The position numbers were made by a program, and so were the translations under genes. This document shows positions 44,130 to 55,345 of a stretch of DNA of 64,000 nt, piece by piece. The notes under the pieces are model-generated. The model saw only the letters and a list, made by a program, of their open reading frames with translations, ran no database searches and was not told the DNA's origin. Within the stretch, counting starts at the first letter, position 1, and each line of letters starts with the position of its first letter. The DNA is from Trichaptum fuscoviolaceum (Eukaryota > Basidiomycota > Agaricomycetes > Hymenochaetales > Trichaptaceae), in the NCBI GenBank assembly GCA_910574455.1, contig CAJSYZ010000002.1, positions 5,109,671 through 5,173,670 of the forward strand, in the 5' to 3' direction.

Positions 44130-46174
44130 TTATCCGCCAACGGGGCCATCTGCCATCTTCGTACCGCGCTTTTCCAGTTCTTCTCGAAGGGACGAGAAAA
44201 GCCGTTGAGTCCGTTCGGCATTTGGCTGCAAGACATACTCCGTCAGCTAAAGTTTGTGCCCGAAACGAACAAAAAAAAGAAGTAATGATACATACCTCTT
44301 TACAACACTGTATTAGTTTCTCGATCAATAGTGTTTGACTATTGTGGGTTTCGTCTAGTTCTTTCTTGAGCTGCAAGCACTGTTCTCTGATCAACGTGAA
44401 TTCATCTAAAACGGCTTTGCAATGACGCACGTCCTCGCCGAGCTTGTCCACTCGCGATCTTTCCATATCTGCAAGCTGGCGCTGCTCTGCCTCTCGATAT
44501 CGAGCAAGCATGAGCTCAAGCTCTTTTGACCGTACAAAGCATTCGAAGTGTCGCTCTCGCAGTTCATATTGTCGTAAAACAAGTTTGAGTCGTTCACGAG
44601 TCCTACGCGGATTTCGTCAGGCCACGGGCAGAACAAGTTGCACAATTGACTTACACGCCGTCAAAAATCTCTTCCATGGCTCGCTTTGCTCTGAAATATT
44701 GTGTGTGAGGTTCTGCTCCGCGCCATTGAAGCGTCTGGCTTACTCTGTCGGGTTATCCGACCAGTTCTTCCGTAGTTTCGGACGCTTGAGCTCGACAAGT
44801 TCCTCCTGGTAATGTCGACGATGAAATTAAATAGTCGCATAAGTAAGGGCGAGCGTACCACATCATCCGGAACTGGCCCTGTTAGGTCCATCAACTCGAC
44901 TGCAAGGATCTCATCTGCATCCTCAATCCCAGCATCCTCAACAGTCATTTCCGGATCCAGCCCCTTCCCTTGGTGGGTATACAGAAAAGACATAGGGAGA
45001 GGTGGAACACCATTCGTAGACGTCGAGCTGTTCGAGTGTATACTGGCCGTATCGCTACCTTTCCCAGCGGATGTACCGTTCACTTGCGAGCCGCCAACCG
45101 GAACACCAGCTTTCCTCAACGCAGCCAGCGCGTTGTTCTCCATTCGGTCGGACCATGCAGTGAATAGTCGAGAAAGCTTTGTCTTGCGCGAAATCTTGAA
45201 GAACAACTCAGCCCGATACTTACAGACAACTTTCACGACGATGTCTGGAAGTTCCCTATTCTTTATCTCTTGTTGGCGAGCCTTCTCCTTTCCATTGGTG
45301 ATCTCTGCGCTGAGCTGTTTGATCTAGCGACAATTTAGTCATGTCTAATTACTCAAGAAATTGCTCACCTCCTCAAGACCCTTCGCTACATCTGCCAAGA
45401 GTTGCTGCTTTTCTTCCTATATTCACATTAGAATGCCTCAACATGATGTATCCTCCCACCGTACCCGTAACTTCTTATTATCCTAATAGATGCAAAGTCA
45501 TTATGTCTGTGCCCCAAACCAGATGTCTGTCTGCACACACCTTCTGCAGGTCGCGAGCGAAGTTCTCCAGCTTAGCCTTCACTTGGTTAGCCTTGGTCAA
45601 CTGGCTCTTTGCTAAGATTTCATAGATGAGTGCTCGATACAGCTTGGCAATTAAATAGATGATGCAAACCTGTGTCCTTATCCTTCTGTAACTTCTGTTT
45701 CTCCTTTGAATGATCTCGTTCGATTCGCTTCATTTCGGCGAACTGGTCATGGATGAACAAGGCGAGCTAACGACGAAACGTACTTCACATACCAATTCCA
45801 CATATTTCTGGTGGATGGCATTCTCTCCCAGCCCGCGAACAGACTTCTGTGCTTCTTCAGCTTCAAAAACTGTCAATTGAGTGGCACAAACTACAGCTAT
45901 ATGGTACATTACCAAAGCGCTCCTCCTCTTCGTCCGCGTGTATAAGCTCTTCCTCCAACGCTGCAATTTTGCTTTTCAAGCTTTCATACATCGCCTGCGG
46001 GTCCACAGGGAGGTCCGCCTTCTTTTTCCCCTTCTGAGCTCCGTTAGAATGCGGCTTTAAGAACGCGGGGTTATATATGGGTTTGGGATCTGGACCAGAA
46101 CCCAGTGTAAAGGCAGCAGGACCTGCCGAAGGGGGCTTGCTGGGACGCTGAGCAGTTGTAGGCGCACTGCTCAT
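44130..46174 (-). CDS. Taxilin-family coiled-coil protein with embedded SUMO-like domain
   Basis: Taxilins are long coiled-coil proteins in vesicle traffic. The chosen start is MSSAPTTAQR (46174-46172); an in-frame upstream ATG lies at 46318. The first half is typical taxilin: SVRGLGENAIHQKYVELFAE, ERDHSKEKQKLQKDKDTAKS, LENFARDLQKDNKKLR. The second half also is: RERLKLVLRQYELRERHFE, then VRSKELELMLARYREAEQ. It ends PNAERTQRLFSSLREELEKR, with TAA at 44132-44130. Between them (45248 to about 44690) lies a SUMO/Rad60-SLD-like domain: DIVVKVVCKYRAELFFKI, LSRLFTAWSDRME, a Ser-rich loop, then MSFLYTHQGKGLDPEMTVED and IEDADEILAVELMDLTG, without a GG processing site. The 5' junction (KNREL-PDIVV) is inside one exon, so the fusion is genuine in this assembly. 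Nine or so introns, all checked joins in frame. Confidence 0.85.
44859..45248 (-). other. SUMO-like domain inside the taxilin gene
   Basis: Encodes the beta-grasp pattern of SUMO: strand VVKVVCKYRAELFFKI, helix TKLSRLFTAWSDRME, strand SFLYTHQGKGLDPEMT, then DAGIEDADEILAVEL. A loop of about 45 residues, rich in Ser, Gly and Asn, separates the helix and third strand. The last residues are LTGPVPDD, so there is no diglycine end and it is not a conjugated modifier. Best compared with Rad60-type SUMO-like domains. Confidence 0.75.
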
Positions 46175-48078
46175 GGCGTTTTGTTGTGCTGGCAAGTGCA
46201 GCGGCGGCGGTTGGTCACAAGAGGGATTGGTGGCAGAAATCGAGGAGGTACTGATGGGATTTGCGTGTGCGTCGTCAAGGTCGTTTAGAAACGACGTGCG
46301 GGACGGCGCGCAGCACAAGAGGCGCGTAAAGATTCCAATATTGTTGTGTTTTCGCGCTGGTGGGATGAGGATAGTCGAAATTCGAAAGAGGTCACCGTGG
46401 CACGAGTTGCGAGTCCAAGGTCACGATCTCCCTTTTCAAGTTGTGCCCTCTCCGACGCCTTGAACCACCGCCGGTCTCCGCCTCCTACATCCCCCCTTGC
46501 TCTCCAACCACTACCACCACCACCTTATTCGCTGCAAATCATCTCTGTGTGACCCCCATGCTATTATTGGGCTTAAATCCCGCCTCTGGGGTCACCATAA
46601 GCCTCAACAAGATGCCCAGGATAGCCAAGGACACCAATTTAATCAATCCTGGACTTTTTGTGAGAGGGACATCTTCTCTAGTCTGTTCTACTTGTTCTTG
46701 GTGTTCGCAGGTGTCGTGCGTCAGGCTCACTCTTTATCAGCTCCGAGGCGTATTTGGATTCATCTTCCCCAAGTATCGTTTATAAACCGCCACAGCAACC
46801 CATCGTGGTGTACTTCGGACATTCTGGCAAATTGCATAGCCCTTTTGGTGACCCTGGACTTTCTGTCTGCATTGCATCTGTCTGTAGGCATCGAAGCTGA
46901 TCATTCAATCTCCTGTGTCTACGCTTCTCTTCTCGACATCGAGGCAGTCCTAATAGTATAGAACATACTAGGATCGAGGCTCATTGGTTTCATCGCTTTT
47001 CGGCGTACTGGAAGCATACCCGACGAGTAACTTGCTACAGGTGATACAATGTAACTGACACCGACATGCCAGCTCTATCAGATTGTATATATCCTTGCAT
47101 TTTAGTCATCTGCGAAACGAAATGTAAGGCTCATTCTTTAGTGAGTGATTCTATAATGAGCCGAAGAATGTGTACATGTTGCATTGAACACTGGGACTTT
47201 CTAGTCATCTCTTTGGGCGCTGAATCTTCGAGTCGATTGGTTGATGGACCTACGTAACCTTATCTCTATCATATGATATAGGAAAGGCATAACGATAGTA
47301 TGCTACACGAACTTGGAGGTCCTTGCAATGCACGACGGGCGCCTCTCGTAGGTCCGATGCGAGCGCCTTCTTGACGGCTACCAACTAATCACGCCTGAAT
47401 TGATTTGGCTTCCTCCCAAGATGCCAGTGTCCGAGAAATAACGACTCAGAGTTTCTACTAGTCACTCGTTGTCAGACCTATGTGCTCTCGATCGTTCTAT
47501 CGGCATGGCTCTATTATGGGTTACTCGATGCAGCGTCTTTTCCGTGACGGCGTAAGGGGGTGCGTTCTTGATCTCTGGCTGTCAACCCCATTTCTTGTCT
47601 GCACAAGCTAATCTTCATCTGTGAAAGGGGGACTAACTCTGATAAGGCATAATCACTACAATTCCTGTCTTGACCATGAATCAATGCAAACAGAGTTGGG
47701 CTTCATTATTTCTTTTATCAAATACAATGCATAGAATACATTGGTAAAAGCACAGGGATTGACTTAGAGACGAGGTATCGCGGTTACAAAACGGGGAAAG
47801 CAGAATAACAGACAGGACGTAGAGCGTTGCAGAGAAACTAACGATACAGATGCAGCAAGATGAGCCGGGTATGAAAAAGAATTGGGTGGCGCGATACGTG
47901 AAAGGGGGCTGTCCTTGTATCGTTTTCAGTCCAAAAGTAATGAAGTAAGTGGGGTGTAGGATGGGAAATCGGTAGAGAGCTAGTCGATTTGGAGTGGAGG
48001 ACTTGTAGCGTAAGATAGAGATGCAGGTGTCTTTCAGATGATGGTCGACATCAGGGGAGTCGTGCAACGTCTACGCCA
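46175..48078. other. 1.9 kb without a supportable gene
   Basis: The first 150-400 bp upstream of the taxilin start include a possible longer N-terminus (in frame to 46318) and its promoter. The remainder has overlapping short frames (46441-46961 plus, 47681-48067 minus) without motifs. The 47680-48078 part is likely the 3' UTR of the next minus-strand gene. Confidence 0.4.
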
Positions 48079-49072
48079 TTAGTTCGTACGGGGAATGAGT
48101 GTTATGGATAACGAGTTGTCAGCGTTGCGTGTAATTCCAGCAAAGACGACGCATCCATACAGGAAGTCGGAACGGACGAAATTATTGGGGTCTGCGTTAG
48201 GTACTGCTCCTGTAGAGATTCTATACGTACGCTGAGCTGTGGCTGCTGTTACTTGCTCTGGTCGAAATCGGTTGAGCTCATCGACGACGACTGGCTTGTT
48301 AAGCGACGTCCATAGCGAAGCAAGGACATCATATACGGTTATCACTGATGCTTGCCCGAGGTTAGGCACTGACGATCGACGGGGGGAAGTGAGGGTTACC
48401 CTCCACGGGAATGACACAGGTCCAGCACCCGGACCTGGGTAGGCAGCTATTGTGACTGAGATTGAATTACAGGGCGGGTTGATCGCTGCCTGGTGGAGGT
48501 CGCGATCGTGTAACTGGACAGAGGTGTGGTGTAAGGCCAAGTGGTTTCGAAGGTTCGGCTGGAAGAGAGCATTGTAGTAGAGTGTGGAAGCACCGTTGTC
48601 ATTGCGCAAGAGGGGGTGTACAGTGAGTTGGTGCTGGTAAGAGGGGGACCCGGGGGAGGCCATGCCGACTGAATAAAAATAAAAAAGAAAGGCGAAAGAT
48701 GAGATCAAAGGATCCTTATGTACACAAAGCGCGTGAAGAAGACTACATACAAAGCATGGACCCGGGTCCATTGAAGGGGCTGGGTAGGGACATGCCACGA
48801 GAATGAGAGTTCGGCGTAGACGCCGGTCCTGGCGTTGCCGTCCTCGCATATCCACCAGTGGGCGCTAAACTCATTTGAGCAGCCATAGCTGGTGTCATCT
48901 CCGGAAGTGCAATAGGTCGAAGATGGGGTGCATTGGGATAGTGCCCAAAGAAAGGGCTTACAGGAGTTGGAGGAAGGGCACCATGTGGGGAACCCGAGCC
49001 CGAGCCAGCCGGCGATGTTGGCGGCTGGGCTGAGCGTGATGATGGACTGGGCTTCGAGGTGGGGGACGACAT
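48079..49072 (-). CDS. DUF6699-like protein, unknown function
   Basis: Two-exon gene starting ATGTCGTCC (49072-49070). The first exon is disordered, Pro/Ser/Gly-rich (SPTSKPSPSSRSAQPPTSPA ... PTPVSPFFGHYPNAPHLRP). An intron at about 48752-48672 joins SML to FGMASPGSPSY. The second exon has a compact domain: TVHPLLRNDNGASTLYYNAL, ISVTIAAYPGPGAGP, WRVTLTSPRRS, VTVYDVLASLWTSLNKPVVV, FLYGCVVFAGI, ending SITLIPRTN. The HPLLR start and VYDVLxxLxxxLxxPV block are what I associate with DUF6699, a basidiomycete-expanded domain. No catalytic residues stand out. Divergent from the chitin synthase gene. Confidence 0.7.
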
Positions 49073-50072
49073 CCTAAAGATATGAGTATGTACAGGATGG
49101 TGTTAGAGAACAAGTGAAGAGACTGAAGTGGGGATTGGCTGTTTCAAGCTGTGGGCATTTATATGCGCACAGGTTAAGTATTAGTACCAATTACGACAGA
49201 ACAGCATTGGAGGTATTTGGTTGATTATCAGGCTGCCACAATGATCGTCCTCATAGAGGTGGGTTATTGGATGCTGTCAGTGACTCGAGGAAATAGTACG
49301 CTAGCAAGATGGCATCTTGGGGAAATTCGAAGGTCGAGTCATAGATTGCGAAGGGGAAGCCCGACGCATAACCCGATAAGGCAAGAGGGGCGGGGCGGCG
49401 ATCAGATGAACCGTATCCGTGCGTCGGCGTTGCCTAATTTGGGATGGATGGCGGGATCGATAATCAATTCAGTGACTCACATCTAAGTCTCCTTCCCAAC
49501 CGGATGACCTTCCCATGCCAGCACATTGATGGGGAAGCCAAAGAAGCTGCCGACGATTCAGTATCATTGTATCTCGTTGTTACAATACACCCAACAGGCG
49601 GCTACCACGATGTGCTAATCGCCAGCCCGTCATGGTCGAAACTGAGGGTGATCCGGGCAACTATTTCCAACCAATTTCTCATGAAAAGATGAATGTTCGG
49701 TGAGCGAGATTATTGGATGATGAAAAGAGGTGCCAAGTGACGAAAGACTTCAATGAAGACTCCGATGGTGTAATACAAATTGTGAAAAGTGTCAAAAATA
49801 CCAATTTTTCACAGGTTTGAGTTAAATTTGAATGTGTGGGAATTTTAGCCTTCCTTGTTTGGTGGTCCGTTCTTGTCAGTGCTGCCTGCCCGACGTCGTC
49901 GAGCCTCGCCTCCTGCCCCTCAGCTTCCCTCATCATCGCCGTCGACGGCGACTGCAACGCACATCCCTTCTTTTTATTTTTTCTCTTTGTCCTCTGACCA
50001 CCATCTCAATCCTGTCCTGCGAGGGCTGCATGCGCTGAGCGACGCCATCGCCCTTCACCACCGTTCACAACG
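49073..50072. other. Divergent intergenic region between DUF6699-like gene and chitin synthase
   Basis: 1 kb without a recognisable gene. The last 150 bp before 50073 are CT-rich, a usual leader for highly expressed fungal genes, including CCACCATCTC and TCACCACCG. Confidence 0.4.
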
Positions 50073-53000
50073 ATGGACTACCGGGAACCTCGCCCACCAC
50101 GGTCTGTTCCTCCACGCGGTACACCATCCGCAGCCCCGCCCGCATACCCCGACAACCACTACTCAGATCGACCGCCCGCCACCCCAGGTTCTCGAGGAAA
50201 TGTCTCTTTCCAGGTGAATGAGCGTGGTGACAGACACCAAGCACTGGACGACGGCAGACAAAGGTATATGTCAGCATACCGCGAAGGGCCACTGCCTCCA
50301 ACACCGTCAGACCTTTCCAATGCGGAGGCCGGTGGTAGCTTCGATACTCGAGTGGGAAGGAAGAAGAGTCTTGTTCGTCCAGACAGGGAGAAGATCGAGC
50401 CAGGTCATCGTTTGTGGCATTACAGGACACATGCTGCGCAACTGGAAGAGGAGAAAGGCAATTTAGGCTTGATGCCATCCTGTACGTTGTTTCTATACGA
50501 CTTTAATCTACTAAAACTTGTACTTATGGCTTCTAAGCCACTGGCAACTTTCCGCAGAGGGCGCCTCTACGTCGAGGGAAATCCCTTCTGGCGCGCGATG
50601 AGGACGTGCAGGAATCGGGCCTAACGTTGTTTAAACGAGCGGCACTGCATCGCCGGCAGTCTAAAGCTACTATCAGTTCTGATCCTTCGCCTACCGTACC
50701 TACGAAGCAGAAGAGGAACTGCTTGCCCGATATCCCTGGTCCACATGACGCGTGGATGACATATTGTTACTTCCTCACCATTTGTATACCGAATTTCTTG
50801 TTGAAAACATTCGGTATGTTACTGGCCTAAGTTTCCTTGGCTGACTTGCTTGCTGCAACGATAAGCACTGACAACCTCTTCAGGAATTCGGACGCCTGAA
50901 CAGCAACGTGCATGGCGCGAGAAAATGGGTCTGCTCAGCCTGATCCTAGTACTTATGGCAGGTGTCGGCTTTCTTACCTTCGGTTTTACACAAGCAGTCT
51001 GTGGTAAACCGCCTGTGCGATTCAGGACTGGAACGGTCGGCAACGTTTCGGTAATCATACATGGATATGACTACGACTTCTCACACTTCAATCACCCCGC
51101 TGCTGGATCAACATTCGATGGACACAGCAACCCAGTTCTCAACGGCAGCTATGGGGTCGCAGGGGCCGACATCTCTTTCATGTTCCAGAATGTTGGCCAG
51201 CACTGCCGTGGTATTATAACGGCTGCCAGCAACTCCTCCATCCCCACTCAGAATGGCGACCTCGAGTGGTACTTCCCTTGCAACGTTTACAATCAATTTG
51301 GCACGTCCGGTGTAAACCTTACAGCGTATGATCAACCGACGACCTGCCATGTCACGAGCACTGCTAGGCAGGATCTTGCTCAACTGCACCCGCAAGGGCA
51401 AGTATATTATACTTGGGACGATGTCAAAGCTAAAAATCGAAACCTTGCTGTCTTTGAATCGTAAGCCTTTCTTTCCTATCTTGCTCCGCTTCTTGTCTCA
51501 TATAATCATGCAGTTCTGTTCTGGATTTCAACCTACTGAAATGGCTCAATCGTGGTCAAGTGAATTATCCAACGATCTTTGACGAAATGACGCAGGCGAA
51601 TGGAACATTTAACACACGCGACTTGACAATGCAATTCTACCGCAGTGGTCAAAAGCCTTTGGGACATTGTCTTCAAGATATCATTACTGTTGGCTTTATC
51701 GATACGAACACAATCGGATGCGTCGCTTCCGAAGTCGTACTGTATCTTTCACTTGTCTTCATTATTGGCGTGGTTGCTATCAGGTTTGCCATGGCCGTCA
51801 TCTTTGGCTGGTTCTTGTCGTGGAAGCTTGGCTCATTCAGTAACGAGACCTACGAGCAGCGAATGCGCCGTGCGGCCGAGATCGAGAATTGGACGGACGA
51901 CATATATCGTCCCGCACCGAGTCAATATAGGCCAAGTGTTCAGAAGGGTGGCGCGGACAGGTACACACAGAAGAGGAAGAACTTCCTGCCACAAACGTCT
52001 CGTTTCACGCCTGCCGAGACGTTGTTGAAAGTCAGCGGAAGGCCGCCTACGACGTATGGAAATATGGACAATGTTTCCTACAAGCGTAGCACAGTGTATG
52101 GTGTCCCGGCGCCGAAAAAGCTTTCACCTCCAGATACTCCTGCATACAGGTCATCGAGGAGCTCGACTTCTCTTGATGGAGCATCACAGAAGGGCTCTTT
52201 GAACGACAGCCCCTGTCCTTTCCCACTCGGGAATGTGGTACCTCAGCCATCATCGGACTTTATGCCCTTCAACTTTCCGCTTGCACACACCATCTGTCTC
52301 GTCACTGCTTACTCTGAGTCTGTCGAGGGACTTCGAACTACAATCGATTCTTTGGCAACTACCGATTATCCTAACAGTCACAAACTGATTTTGGTGATTG
52401 CCGATGGAATGGTGAAAGGAGCAGGCAACACCTTGACGACCCCTGACATTGTTCTGTCCATGATGACTGAGCTGATTGTCCCGAAAGAGGAGGTTGAGCC
52501 TCATTCGTATGTTGCCATCGCGGACGGGCACAAGCGTCATAACATGGCAAAGGTTTACGCAGGTTTCTACGAGTACGATGATAATACCGTTGAGAAGTCG
52601 AAGCAACAGCGAGTTCCGATCGTACTTGTGGCCAAGTGCGGCAATCCTCTCGAGGCAGATGATTCCAAGCCGGGTAACCGTGGCAAGCGGGATTCACAAA
52701 TTGTGCTTATGGCATTCTTGCAGAAAGTGATGTTCGATGAGCGTATGACCACCATGGAGTATGAGTTCTTCAACTCCATCTGGCGTGTAACCGGTGTGAG
52801 CCCAGACAAGTACGAAATGGTACTTTGTGTCGATGCCGATACGAAGGTCTTCCCTGACTCTCTCACTCGCATGGTGTCTTGTATGGTACACGATGAAGAG
52901 ATCATGGGTCTTTGCGGAGAAACGAAGATTGCGAATAAGGCTGAGACCTGGGTGACGATGATTCAAGGTTCGTGGCGTGCAAAACTCCTATTAGATGACC

Positions 53001-54720
53001 TACTAACTTCTACTTAGTGTTTGAATACTACATCTCGCATCACTTGACGAAGGCATTCGAATCGATGTTTGGCGGTGTTACTTGCTTGCCGGGATGCTTC
53101 AGCATGTACCGCGTTAAAGCTCCAAAGGGATCCTCTGGGTACTGGGTACCAATTCTTGCCAATCCGGATATCGTGGAACATTACTCTGAAAATATCGTCG
53201 ATACGCTTCACAAGAAGAATCTTCTACTTCTCGGCGAGGATCGATACTTGACAACCCTTATGTTGAAGACTTTCCCGAAGCGCAAGATGATCTTCTGTCC
53301 TCAAGCCGTATGCAAGACCATTGTCCCAGACACATTTGGGGTTTTACTTTCCCAGCGTCGTCGATGGATTAACTCGACCGTTCACAATCTCTTTGAGCTA
53401 CTCCTTGTCCGAGACCTTTGCGGTACCTTCTGCTTCTCCATGCAGTTCGTTGTGTTCATGGAATTGGCTGGTACACTTGTTCTTCCTGCCGCTATCTCAT
53501 TCACCATCTACCTGATCATCTCCTCTATCATCCCTGGAGGACCTAATACAACTATCTCGCTCGTTCTGCTTGGTATCATCCTCGGTCTACCCGGGTTACT
53601 CATTGTTGTCACCTCACGCAAGGTCGCTTACATCGGTTGGATGCTTGTTTACTTGATGTCATTGCCCATTTGGAATTTCGTCCTTCCGACGTATGCGTTC
53701 TGGCACTTCGATGACTTTTCATGGGGTCAGACTCGTCAAGTATCGGGGGACAAGAAGGGTGCGAATCATGCAGACAAGGAGGGAGAGTTTGACTCTACCC
53801 ATATCGTCATGAAACGGTGGGCTGAGTTTGAACGAGAGCGGAGATGGAGAGGCGGAACACAATCAAGGGACTCAACCTATTATGATATGCGTTCCAACTC
53901 GCCTAAACGGTCAGTTTCTTATTTTACATAGCTTGGTAATTCTATTGACATGTTATTTTTTAGCGCGGAGAGTAATAGGTATTCAATGGTCTCGACGTCA
54001 GAGACGTTCCCGCAGCAGAATTCATCAGAATTCACGGAATCCTTAAACTATGGCGGCCAACAGCGTCCTCGAATGGATAGCACGACTCTCGTCCTTCCTA
54101 CACCGCTATCTGTTAACAGGACAGGTGGAAGCTCGTCGGGATCTCCCGCCTTTTCGCGAAGTAGTGAAGAGCAACCCATGCTCCCCGACGCAGGTTCTCG
54201 GTCACGATTGATTCCTAGCCCCCCGACAAATGAATATACCAGCTATCATCAGCATGAATCGTCATATTCGTCACCAAGCATGGTCTCATCTCCAGAGGTC
54301 AATGGCCCTCAGTCAAACAACATTGAGTCCTATGTGAACCGGGCAGGTTTAGGTGCGAACGGCGGTGTGGTCCTACGCCAAGGGACCATGCAAAGCACAT
54401 ATCCTGGCGAAACGCAGAATCCTTACCGCACCACTCAACCTCAAGCTGCAGGGTATGACGATGATGTATCTGCAACCAACGAGTCAGACGATACGACCAG
54501 TACAACCGCACCAATGGTTCCGTCTTCCCGATCGCGCGGTGTTGCACTTGCAGATGCTGGTCCTGTGCCAGGTCCTGAAGGTGTACGCCGAGTAGCGAGA
54601 CCCCAGTCGAGAAGGCCGTCTTCCCAGCAGATGAGCCCGAACCGCTACTCTCGGTCTTCGATGTATCAGCTTCCTCCCGGTGCCGCACCTCCTCGGCCTT
54701 ATAACGATGCCTATCAGTAA
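50073..54720 (+). CDS. CHS: Class IV chitin synthase (yeast Chs3 type)
   Basis: Plasma-membrane processive GT2 enzyme that polymerises UDP-GlcNAc into chitin. The start is ATGGACTAC at 50073. A disordered N-terminus ([16 protein letters not shown]) leads to a first membrane pair ([37 protein letters not shown]). A lumenal cytochrome b5-like region ([20 protein letters not shown]) and a third segment ([18 protein letters not shown]) follow. The catalytic core has [28 protein letters not shown] (DxD), [21 protein letters not shown] and [12 protein letters not shown], all intact. The C-terminal membrane cluster ends with FSWGQTRQV, the class IV form of the WGxTR motif, then a long Ser/Pro-rich tail ending PYNDAYQ. 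Introns are few, at about 50484, 50820, 51460, 52965 and 53910. Confidence 0.95.
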
Positions 54721-55345
54721 ATGACCTTCCTCTTTTTCCTTGGCACATGATTCTCTCTTTTTCTACTTAGCCATGGACTTTTGTCTTCATAACGATTTTC
54801 GCTTCATACTCTCCACGGACGATCATTTGACGACAGTTTCGTTTTACAATACACAATATCTCGAATTTTAGTCGCACTAGTGCTTCCATCCCTTTAGTAT
54901 TGACAATTATACCTCATTCTGACACGGACATAATATGTTTCAAACGACAAGGTTAGGTGACGAACAAATAGCCCCTGTAGCAGCATTGGATGAGAAACGT
55001 TCGTTGTTTATCGATTATTCTTAGGCTCGTTGTATGTGGCTTGCATATCTGAACTGCCATAGAGTTCAAGTTTACTGAAAGCATCATGTACTTATGACGC
55101 ACCGTCTTGGTTATTGCATAGGAATAAAGCGATTTTATCTCCTTGACGGCAAAGAAACTTATCTGTCAGATTCATAACTGGTCATAGTTCAAGTGGGGGT
55201 GGTGGTGGTACTTACTACGGGTTTCCGGCCATTGCCGGTGCTCAGGAAGTCAAAATGTTCCGTCCACCAACAGTGCGCCTGCATCTCAAACTCCTGCTAC
55301 GATTAACAAGCTAGAGTATGCTCACGGCTGCAGGTACATCGACAA
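54721..55345. other. Intergenic region, chitin synthase 3' side
   Basis: AT-rich 3' UTR-like sequence, then GGGGGTGGTGGTGGTAC near 55195 and the promoter of the next gene. No gene seen. Confidence 0.45.
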
